From Brugia malayi (Eukaryota; Nematoda; Chromadorea; Rhabditida; Onchocercidae): DNA of 64,000 bases. Below the pieces are notes generated by a model that worked only from the letters and a program-made list of their open reading frames with translations, did not search any database and had not been told where the DNA came from. Numbering within the stretch: position 1 is the stretch's first letter; every line of letters starts with the position of its first letter. The stretch covers positions 186,001 to 250,000 of the forward strand of contig NW_025062475.1 of NCBI RefSeq assembly GCF_000002995.4, in the 5' to 3' direction. Shown in pieces: positions 52,509 through 64,000 of this stretch. Both the position numbers and the translations under genes were made by a program.

Positions 52509-54235
52509 TTATTTCAATTGATCTGTTTGTTAGCTAAAATTGCTATGAAAATTTCATATATTTTTTTTTTTTTTATATATTCATTAATGATTTGCGGGCT
52601 TATGTAGGTGATTTTATCAGATAATGTGATCAGATATACCTAACAAAAATTATTTCAAATCATAAAATAAAGCTAAATTTTGAAATAATCTAATGCAAGG
52701 TTGTTAATATTTACAAAAATTCACACTCATTTCATGATTTTATTATTTAGTAATAATGAATTAATTAAGTACTTTGTTATATAATATTTCGAATTATATA
52801 AGCATTTATTTGTAAAATAGCTTAATAATGTCTTTCTCATTTAATAGAATAATGAATAAATGAAATATATTACTTATAAATTCTTTCTTCAAAATTTTTA
52901 GCCCAAATTTTTTCCTTCTTCTGATGATAATTTGATTAATGAAATTTGTCATTGGTATTGAATATTGTATTAAAATATTTCTTTCAAAGGTACATTTAGT
53001 GTTGAATTCAAAATTTAAATTTCGCAGATCAAGAAAAAAGTTCTCATTAATTATCACTGATAATGATTATAATGTGATCTTTTAGTTGAAATAAATTAGT
53101 GAAAATTTCCATCAGTGATCTAATGGAAGTATGAAAAATAAATAAATTTTGATCAATCAATAATTTCACTAAATCGATATCAAATTTTTTTTTCATTCAA
53201 TATTTTCATTCGTATAATTTTAATACTTTTCTAGCCATTGTATTATTATATCGTACATAAGATTTATAATTAATTGATCACCAAAAAAAAAAAAAAAATC
53301 ACTGGAAAATTTCACCAAAGAATAAAAGCAAAAAAAATATAACTTAACATTTCTCATTTAATGATATATTTTGATTTCAATCTAAATGCCTTTGAATTGT
53401 TATAAATTGATTGCTTTGATTATGGAAAGATGGAAAGATTTTGTAATTTTGAATTAATATACTATAAACAAGAAATAATCATTTTCATTTCTTTTAAACA
53501 TTTATTAAAGCATTAATTAATTCAATTCAATGTTATTATTCACATTTTTAGCTTTCGATTTTCATTTTACTTTTCATTTTTAGGTGCTACTTCAGAAACA
53601 TAACATCACAACTGCAAAAACTATTTCAGCTTATTGCATTATTTAAAATGACAATTTTAACAAAATACGACATTGCTTATTTCATGTGTCATTTTTATTT
53701 TACATTAGTTCTCATATAAATAAGTAGAAAAATAGATAGAGACACAGGAATACAAATATATGTATAAATTAATATACACAATTTATAGATGTTTAAAATT
53801 TCATGCAAACATTATAAAAAAATTTAGAAGCTTATGCAATTGTAATGATATTTCGAATGTATTCTTTAGAGTCAAATTATACAATTTAAGGAATTATAAA
53901 TGATAGAAAGATCAAAAAAGTTTCTAAAAATAACTCTTAACTTTTTGACTCTATAATGTGAGATAAATGAATAAAAATGTATCAATGACAGTACAATTAC
54001 GATTAAATCTTAAAATAAAAGCATATAAATACTTTTCACATGAACTGGCGCTATTGGGATGAATTAAACGTTAAATTAAATTAAAGTGCTTATAAAATCT
54101 TATGAAAGGCGTTGTTTGATACACATAGCATAATGCTTTTTTTTAAAACATCAGAAATATATATGAACAGGAAATGTTGAAATTAATTACAATTTTTTTT
54201 TTTTTTTTTTTTAATATTACCCTTGTCTTATAAAA
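52509..54235. other. 3' UTRs and spacer between convergent ephrin and kinase genes
   Basis: The ephrin (+) and STK16-type (-) genes face each other across 1.7 kb. No further exon found; the open frame at 52806-53057 on the minus strand is A/T-rich and unsupported. Confidence 0.65.
52666..52671 (+). promoter_or_regulatory. Polyadenylation signal of the ephrin gene
   Basis: AATAAA 158 bases after the ephrin stop codon, the first perfect hexamer downstream. Confidence 0.5.
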
Positions 54236-56397
54236 CTAAAATCCTTCCAACAGCTCACAAATAGATGCAATACTTGATCGATCCTTTGGATCAACAGCTA
54301 TCATTGCATGAATTGCATCTAAGATTTTTTGACTATATCTGAAGACAAATGAAACTTTAAATTTTGATAGAGTAAGAGTAAGAGATAATACAAACCTCTT
54401 ACTTATATCCCATTCGTAAGAAATCTAAAAATTTCAAAAAAAAAAAAATTTAATTTTCTGTTCTGAAAAATATAAACTGAACTTACGGATGATTTTCAAT
54501 GTAAGTAATTTTTCCTGACTGAACAGCAAGTGCAATGCTATCACCACGTTCATAGATATCATCAAATGGTGAACGGAAGAAGCATAAGGCAAATAAAAGA
54601 CAACCAAGTGACTGAAATTTACTTTTTCTTTTCTTTTTTTTTTTTTGGCCTATCGATTAGGAATTATATTTAAAAAGTTCAAATTTAACTAAAATTAAAA
54701 AGTTGTTGCTATAAATAACACAAACCCAAATATCTACAGACTGATCGATTATTGAACCAACTTCACAAACAAAAAGTTCTGGAGCTCGATAGGGCATTGA
54801 ACATAATTCACCAGCTTCATCCTAAAATAATAAAACTTTACAAACATTCGGTAAAGAAAGAAATAATTTTGTTGAATCAAATGCTGTAGCATTCAATAGA
54901 CAAAGTAAATTTATAGCATCAAAATATAAATCACTGCAAAAAAAAAGTGATCTTAAATGATTAACAATAGTACAAAAGGATAAGAGAAACTGGCCAATTG
55001 CATTCTTGAATCTTTTCCATCATTAATTATTATTGGACACGAGAAACAACTACCAAAATCCATAAGTATCGGACGATCATCGTCTGACAACAACACATTA
55101 GCTGGTTTAATATCTCTAAAAAGCATACTTTTTTACGAAAGTTTAAAAAGGAAATTTTCAAAATTACAGATGCATTCAGAAATTCTTTCTTGAATAATGC
55201 TTCAAAATAATACAAAAACAAAAACATTTGCAGAAATACTATACAGATCATTATATAATTTCTTGCCCTCCATTAGAATGAAATTAAAATTGCATAAGTT
55301 ATCCAAGAATATCAAAATATATGTAAAAAAAAAAAAGAAAAAAAAAAAACTAACCTATGAGCAATAGGTGGTGAAGATGAGTGCATTAATTTAACAGCAG
55401 AAATAATTTGTAGAAACAGACGTATCACCCGTTCTTCGGTAATATAATCACAGCATTGACGACGATTTGTAAGTTCATGTTGAAGACTACCACGCTGAAA
55501 TGATATGCAAACATATTATAAACTTTAAATGCACTCAAAAGTCCATCACCAAACAGTTAGTATTTAAGATGAAATAAAAAAAAAATTAGTGAAATGAAAG
55601 CTTCCACTTATATCTCTAAAAAAAAATCTACTTTAGTACAAATATTTAATAAGAAAATCTACAAGAAAACCTAGGAGGTCAGTAGATAAAATGGAATTTG
55701 ATGATAATGCACATCAGTTGAAAATATGAATTAGCTACTCTTTGTTTAAATTACACAAGATTTTCACTGATATTTTTTGGATTTTCTAGGTTTTCTTATA
55801 GTCCGGAAAAATATTTATACCAAAGTCAAAAATTACTCTTCATTTTGGCGATATAACAAAAATTTATCACACACTTTGTAAAAAGTGAAGATAAGTGAAA
55901 ATCGAATGCCATGCGGAATTTCGTCATCTGTAAAACATTTAAGTGTTAAAATGTTCGGATGCATTCCGAATCGTTGTTGTACATCAATTTCATTCCGTAC
56001 ACGTTCAATGTCCGTTTTTGAATGACAATCAATTCGTTTTAAAGCCCATTTATGACCAGTTTTATATTCTTCCACCAGAAATAACTGACTGAATCCTCTG
56101 CAAAGGTATTCCATTCAAATATTTGACATCGTTTTGGTCTTTTACGCAAATAAATCGAAAAAAAAAAAACTTTAACCTTACTTTTACTTAAAAAATTTTA
56201 CTACTATTTACTCGTTGAATGAGTTGTAAAATATTTAACATCATATCTGTTAATGTAAAATAAATCTTTCCTATACAAATCTTCTATTTTCATTTTAAAA
56301 CATTTAGATCAAAAATTTACCCTTTAGCAAAAGGTTTTAGTATCCGATACTGTTGCATTCCAATTTCAAGATCTGGCTTTCCGCAAATGCAACCCAT
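54236..56397 (-). CDS. STK16: STK16-type lipid-anchored serine/threonine kinase
   Basis: Exons on the minus strand: 56397-56321, 56097-55875, 55494-55355, 55115-54995, 54821-54726, 54611-54487, 54338-54236; 294 residues (human STK16 is 305). MGCICG at the start fits N-myristoylation with nearby palmitoylation, as in STK16, which sits at Golgi and vesicle membranes. Kinase motifs: glycine loop FAKGGFSQLFLV, Lys46 in WALKR, catalytic loop HRDIKPAN (Asp148), DFG (166-168), YRAPEL (200-202), DIWSLGCLLFAL, and AVDPKDRSSI near the end. The start is chosen because it gives the lipid motif; a TTTTAG acceptor lies 12 bases upstream and a matching donor (AAG|GTTTGT) at 56490 suggests an 81-bp intron in the 5' leader. 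The first Gly of the glycine loop is Ala. The exon 4-5 join needs a GC donor (TTG|GCCAGT) for a family-like product; a GT donor at 54973 would add six residues. Substrates are unknown. Confidence 0.92.
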
Positions 56398-57356
56398 TCT
56401 GCTTAACCCTAAAATTTCATTCGAGATTAAATCAAATAAAAAATTTTCTAAATTTCAGAAAGAATTTAATAACAAACAAATAAACAAACCTTGCCAGTAA
56501 AACTGCAAATTGGAATTACGCAGAAACTCCAGCGTTGTGAATTTTAATGTTTGATACGATCAAAATAAAAAATATTAACAAACATTTTTCTTGTGCTACT
56601 AGCAAACACAGAATTAGTTCTCTTCTAGAAATCTGCAATCAATATTTCACTTTACGATTGCTATCTCATACAACCTCAACAAACAAGAAATAACGATAAT
56701 GCTATGTATAATCTATTATAATTAAGAATCGTATAACAGTAATCATAGCAGATTTTAGGTTGTAGAAGAGAAATCACAATAAAATTTATCAAAATTTTAT
56801 CATTAATTTTTGAAATGAATAAATGTTTATGGCAATTGTTGTAAGGCAATCAATATAGAAAAGAAACCGACAGGCAGCATTCAAAAATAAAGCAATGATT
56901 CCATAACTAGATCATCAATAGCACCACAGCAAAAAAAAATGATATAAAATTAATATAATAAAGCTTCAAAAATATTAAGAAAATTAAAGCTATGAAAATT
57001 AAAGCTTATGACAATATAAAACGATTGAATGTCTCCAATTTCCATATTACCTATAATGAGGAAGTATATTTGTTTGCGAACAGCTAAATAAACATTGATG
57101 TTTATATTGCTTAATTCCAGTAGTTATAATTTCAGCTAATTTTAGATGAAGAATAGCTAATTTATTTAAGAATAGAAAAGAATAACGAAATGATTTAAAA
57201 ACAAAATTCAAGTAAAAAATCAAGTAATTTTTTTTTTTTTTTTAATGCTATTATGATCAGACTAAAATGTCTTTACCATTTTGAGAACAACACACAGAAA
57301 TCTGAAATTTAATCTGAACATTAATGTTTGATCAGTATTATTTTCAATAATTAAAC
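56398..57356. other. Upstream region of the kinase gene, 3' side of GT25
   Basis: Probably holds the 5' leader of the kinase (a leader exon ending at 56490, intron 56409-56489) and the 3' UTR of the galactosyltransferase. No other coding region seen. Confidence 0.5.
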
Positions 57357-60300
57357 TTATAATTCATCTTTATTTGTTTTCTCGGGTGTCCAAGTTGCAC
57401 TTTCTATATTAACAATATCCGAATCCTCTGTATCGCTAAAGTAACCATGTTGATATGTGTATCTTTCTGGAACAACAATGGTTGGATAAATCGTATAAGC
57501 AATTAAATTACGATGTGGAAATGCATTTGACCATGTTGTATTTGGATGCTTATTAAACATAATTGGAATATATTCATCCACTGGTAGAAGTTTTTTCAAA
57601 GGATTGCCAGCAAGTAATTTTCGAGCACCATTTAATGATAAGACATAACCAAGTGTCCAATATGAATAATCAACAGTGCTCAGATGTCGATGACCTATAA
57701 AAAAAAATGTAGAGTTATAAGTTAAGATAAGACAGTATGAGAATAATTTCCACTAAATGAAAGATTTATTCAAATACCATTCATTAGCAAACTTTCATAA
57801 TTAAATAGAATTGAGATGGCGAAGTTATTCCTATGGTAAAAAACTGTTTTTAACGTACGTCTAACTCAAGAGTTATTTCAAAGCATTATATTAATGACTG
57901 TAAATACAGTTAGCTTCATATCAGAGAATATTTTTAAAACTACAAATACAGTTAGCTTCATATCAAAGAATATTTTTAAAATCCTTAAAGCATAATTAAA
58001 AATTATGAGAATAGAAAAGTTTATATCTGATAACTTACCAGGCACCCAATTTTCATCTGCACCTTCTAATCGTTTCCTGCCCAAATATATCAAATCCCAT
58101 TCAATTTCGATACTATCAATATCTTCAATAAGTTCTTTTAGAAGAATTGTCGAATTAACTACAAAACGCAAATCATCTTCGAATATAATTACACGATCCA
58201 ATTTTTTTTCATCAACTTCTTGCCATATGCGATAATGGCTCAAGAAACAACCGACCTTAAATAAAAAAATTTAATTCCATCTAAACAAAAAAAGTATTCG
58301 ATTCTCATATGTTGCAAAATAGCTGAATCACATACAATCTGGGTAACAAAAACTAAAATATTAATTATTCCACCAATTTGCATTTTTATATTAAATTTTC
58401 ATAAAGTTTACTTACTTCTCCCGCTTTCATCGGTCTTTTGTAGTACGGATCCTCATATCCAGGCAAAAATTTAACCTCTTTGTATAGTGGTTCCAAATCC
58501 AAGTGATGACCATCTGTCGCTTTCCACCATGTATATTCAAAACCCATTAGTTTTAATAATTCCATCATTTTAGCTTTTCTTAAATAATTTTAATAGCTTT
58601 TAATAACTTTAAAAATAAAAATAAAAAAAAAATCCCGAAACTATTAAAACAAATAAACTTGTTCATTGCAAAAGTATACAAAATAACAGGTACTGAAATG
58701 CAGAAAAAACATTATTGTAGTATTTTTAGCAAAAATTAATTGCTGTCAAATGTAATAATTTTCATTTCATTTCACTTGTAATTTTCATCACTACCTTTCG
58801 TTCCTTCGTTCAAGATTGATAACATAAATTTTATTAACACCAAAAAGCGATGGTCTTGGATAAGTGACTTTGAGAAATGATGAGTGTACAATTGGCATTA
58901 GACCACTATTAGCAATCCAGTCGGCTAACAGATAACGAAGCTGTAAGAGAGAAATTATCATATTTAAATCATTCATAAATTTTCATAAATTGTCTCAAAT
59001 GATATGTTCTTTACTCAATCCTTATACATTTTTCAAACTACAGAAACACAAGTTTAGAAATATACAATAATTTAACAATGAATACAATATAAGACGAAAG
59101 CTTTAGTTTCTTTTCATACGACTGATTATACAAATGACAAAGCTAAAATCATAAAAGAAATTACATAAATTATGATATGCTTGTAAGTAAACAAACCGCT
59201 TTTCGTTGATAATCCAATGAACGTAATGAATGATTGAAAAAATATCCATAAAAATATTCATTATCCAAAAAAAATGGTATATTCATCCGAGATGCTGAAT
59301 TCTCAAACACAGCATTTGGTTCTTTAGAATCGCTTTCAGAATAAGCATACAAATTTCCGGAAGAAAATGTTAAAAATGACGAATCACTGTGTGCCAAATT
59401 TAACAGTAACGGTTCTGGGACCATATTAACCTATAATGAATAGTTTAATATTTAAATGAATAATTTAAAAAAGCAAATTTCTATGCTAGCTTGATGCATG
59501 TTGAAATATTAATAGCAAATATTCGTATATCCATCTTATCCAGTATCTATCTATAAATCATTAAATGCATTGCTATCAAATATCCTATTTTGGTGCTGCA
59601 GACAATTTTGATAAAATTACGAATATACGATTAAAACAAACGTACAAACTTACTTCAACAACAGATATTTCTCTTCGATTGTTATAATCTTCAGATATGA
59701 AAACTGTAGGTGGATCACCATATGGTGCAAAAAGAAGAGGAGCAATAGCTAATTTCTTTTTTCGCATCAACGTCTGAAGAATTCTATGATCCGTTAACAA
59801 ATGATCACCCTGAAAAAAAAGTTTTTTTTTCTTCTTTTTTAAAATAATTTAAGAAAAACAAAGAAATATTTTTAACCTTTAATCTTAAACATTTCAATTC
59901 AAAATTCTTTGCGAATTCTGTCACATTTTTAAAACACTCTACATTTGTATCAAGCATTCATTCTATGTAAAACTTTATGTGTACCTTTAGATAGAGCACA
60001 TATTTTGCTTGACTGCTTCTTGCTTTCATTAATGCTTCTTCTTGCCAATTTTTTGCATCATCAGTAAGAAAAATTGAACGATAATGCTTCTTTGCATCAT
60101 TTGCCCACCTGTAATTTTATAACACTTATAATCCATAGAAACTATTACTAAACATTTTTACTTATAAGTTATAACTTTTATATGTTTTTGTCCTATCTTT
60201 TGCAAACATTACCAGCATATAATCGAATGTAAATGCATGCAATGTTACTTAAATAAATTACAAAAATTAAACTACTTTATTCAATCATTTTGCTATACAA

Positions 60301-60561
60301 TCATAAAACTAACTGTTTGGTTTTTGAAAAAGTTGCATCAATATGTGCTCCCATATATATATCAATTAATATTTGATCCTTTGGATAATCAAGATTTTCT
60401 ATTAAACCAAAAAAATATGGCAATGCATGGGCATGATTTTCCAAACGAATAACAATTGATAGCAATGGATAGAGTTGACGATAATCCCCTTCACGAAAGA
60501 ATGCATTTTGCGCCAAACAAAATGTAGCAAATAGTGGTAATATTATTGCACCAAAGTACAT
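57357..60561 (-). CDS. COLGALT: Procollagen galactosyltransferase (GT25 family), KDEL-ended
   Basis: Eight exons on the minus strand, all in phase: 60561-60314, 60108-59985, 59809-59654, 59430-59197, 58940-58795, 58578-58416, 58255-58039, 57694-57357; 541 residues (human COLGALT1 is 622). It starts with a signal peptide (MYFGAIILPLFATFCLA) and ends in NKDEL, an ER-retrieval signal. The family adds galactose from UDP-galactose to hydroxylysine of collagen in the ER. The C-terminal GT25 domain is well kept: VNKIYVINLERRNERR, LLPGYEDPY, VGCFLSHYRIWQEV, FEDDLRF (residues 382-388, metal site), WDLIYLGRK, YWTLGYVLSLNGARKLL and LLPVDEYIPIMFNKHPN. The N-terminal domain is shorter and its usual DTD metal motif reads KGD (residues 124-126). 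ATTTTAG stands directly before the ATG, a possible spliced-leader or leader-intron acceptor. Confidence 0.95.
57902..57980. repeat. 42-bp direct duplication in a GT25 intron
   Basis: AAATACAGTTAGCTTCATAT and the following AGAATATTTTTAAAA occur twice with one base change, inside the intron between the last two exons. Confidence 0.85.
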
Positions 60562-61925
60562 CTAAAATAAAATAACACTAATTATAGGATAAATATTTTT
60601 GTTTCTTTCCAATTCATTGCTAGTTAATAGCTGTAAAATTGAATTAGTGGAATAAAAATAAATTAAAAAAGAAAAATCCATTATTGAAAGTGAAAACAAA
60701 AAAGTCACTAAAATTTTGTTAAATAATGAATTATTTTCAATTTGAATAAATTAAAAAATAAAATATTATTCTTTTGAGAAATGTAGTTCTTTTTATAAAT
60801 AAGAAATAATAAGTAAGAGCTAAAATTTTACTGAAGTAAAAAAGTTAAAATCTAAATAAAATTTTCTCGTTGACTTGGTGTATTTGTGAAATTTGTACAC
60901 TTCTTTGTATGTTGATTACACATTCCACCAAATTCTAGAAATACCTTATTTATAATTGATTTCATCTTGGACTAGGCTTACTTTGAGAACCAAATTCAGA
61001 ATAAAAGGTGGAGAGAATACATAAAGGAGGTAGCACCAAGATTCTTCAGTTTTTTTAGGGATTTTTTTTTTTTTTTTTAGCAATAAAATCTCGACAAATT
61101 AATTGACGTTTCATATCCACCGTCAAACAATGAAGAAGTTAATTAAATTAAACGAGAAAAGTGAAAATTTCTCAGACAAAAATGAAAGGATGAAAACGTA
61201 GCAATAAATCGGAATTTAATTACCTGAAAAGTATGGTTAAAAAAGTTTTACTTACTGTGCTACAAAACGAGACCAGAGAATATGGTCAACAAATGTATAA
61301 CAAATCAAGTATTGAATTCAATGATTGAATGTGCCTCATTTGCTGGATAAATTAATCTTGGACTTACCAAAAACTACCAAAACAAACAAATTATAATCAA
61401 AATTAATCAGCAAAACAAAAATAGGATTTCCGGAAATATATAATTCTAAATACTTTGTTCAAAAAATGCAAAAAATATTCTTATAAAGAAAATAAAATTT
61501 AATACCTGCAATGAAAAAAACCCAAATTTTTTCTAAAAATTCAGGAAAAGCCAAAAATTTGCAATGCTAATGTTTTATTCATCTTTCACAACATCACACC
61601 CTTTATTTTTTCCGATAATACAAAGTGAACATTTCAAGTGTTCCAAGTCATAAATGATACCCTGATTGGCGTAGCATTTTTACATTATGATCCGAAAAAT
61701 TTTAAATTTTTCTAAAATTACAAGACAAAAGAAACTCTGTCAGGAACTGATACAACGTCTAAATATCAGGCAGCAAAAGATGAGAAAACAACGCATTACA
61801 CCGAAATAAAAAAAATACATAAACGCGGTTATACACAATAGCATCAGTGAGCATACAAAGACTGCATTTTATATTAGAAATAAAATTTCTTCAATTTATA
61901 TATTAAAAAAAAAAAAAAAATCAGC
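60562..61925. other. Spacer between cullin-1 and GT25
   Basis: 1.36 kb between the cullin stop codon and the galactosyltransferase ATG, both on the minus strand. It probably holds the cullin 3' UTR and the GT25 promoter or leader. No exon or RNA gene recognised. Confidence 0.55.

Positions 61926-64000
<2,075 letters not shown>

Noticed and set aside
54396..54424. A 29-base possible exon in the kinase gene (reads ISYEWDISKR)
   Set aside because: Including it breaks the phase after the exon ending at 54487. Skipping it joins that exon to 54338 in phase and matches the STK16 family length.
54847..54936. Open segment after a TTTGCAG acceptor inside the kinase gene
   Set aside because: Using it needs introns of about 24-32 bases and inserts about 30 residues into the activation segment, with no family support.
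58005..58235. 76-codon plus-strand frame within GT25
   Set aside because: Antisense shadow of the conserved GT25 exon at 58255-58039.

Overview
The window is nuclear DNA of a small-intron metazoan, most likely a nematode. This rests on tight GT-AG exons with TTTCAG/TTTTAG acceptors, an extremely A+T-rich background full of long A and T homopolymers, and the set of animal genes. A clade III (spirurid or filaria-like) worm would fit but is not proven. Six protein-coding genes could be rebuilt exon by exon, and in every multi-exon gene the reading phase closes across the joins, with one non-canonical donor in the kinase gene. I saw no transposon, virus, CRISPR array, rRNA or tRNA.

Layout: (1) 757-1829 (+), a MADF-BESS DNA-binding protein whose start exon is missing. 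(2) 3258-6813 (+), tRNA-dihydrouridine(47) synthase (DUS3L type), ten exons found, first exon missing. (3) 6.8-30.6 kb, a gene desert of about 24 kb made of simple sequence, several minisatellites and two small CpG-bearing islands. (4) 30579-52508 (+), a complete GPI-anchored ephrin in seven exons spread over 22 kb, with a 10.5 kb first intron holding a G-rich tract, plus more minisatellites in introns 2 and 4. (5) 56397-54236 (-), an STK16-type lipid-anchored kinase. (6) 60561-57357 (-), a procollagen galactosyltransferase (GT25) ending in KDEL. (7) 64000-61926 (-), the 3' half of cullin-1, running off the window edge.

The genes serve unrelated cell functions: transcription, tRNA modification, Eph signalling and cell adhesion, Golgi/secretory kinase activity, collagen modification in the ER, and SCF ubiquitin ligase. 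I see no functional cluster. The three minus-strand genes are consecutive, with gaps of 1.0-1.4 kb, but nothing shows an operon.

The most unusual signal is in the non-coding DNA. Five minisatellites of different unit length (18, 20, 42-45, 45 and 83 bp), in the desert and inside ephrin introns, all carry TTATCA/TGATAA, the core site of GATA transcription factors, in nearly every unit. Two of them share the same paired core TTATCA-N-C-TTATCA. Other points of interest are a hairpin plus an overlapping upstream ORF at the ephrin start codon, CpG islands that share ATCCGTTGT in the desert, a G-quadruplex candidate, and changed motif residues in the galactosyltransferase, kinase and DUS proteins.
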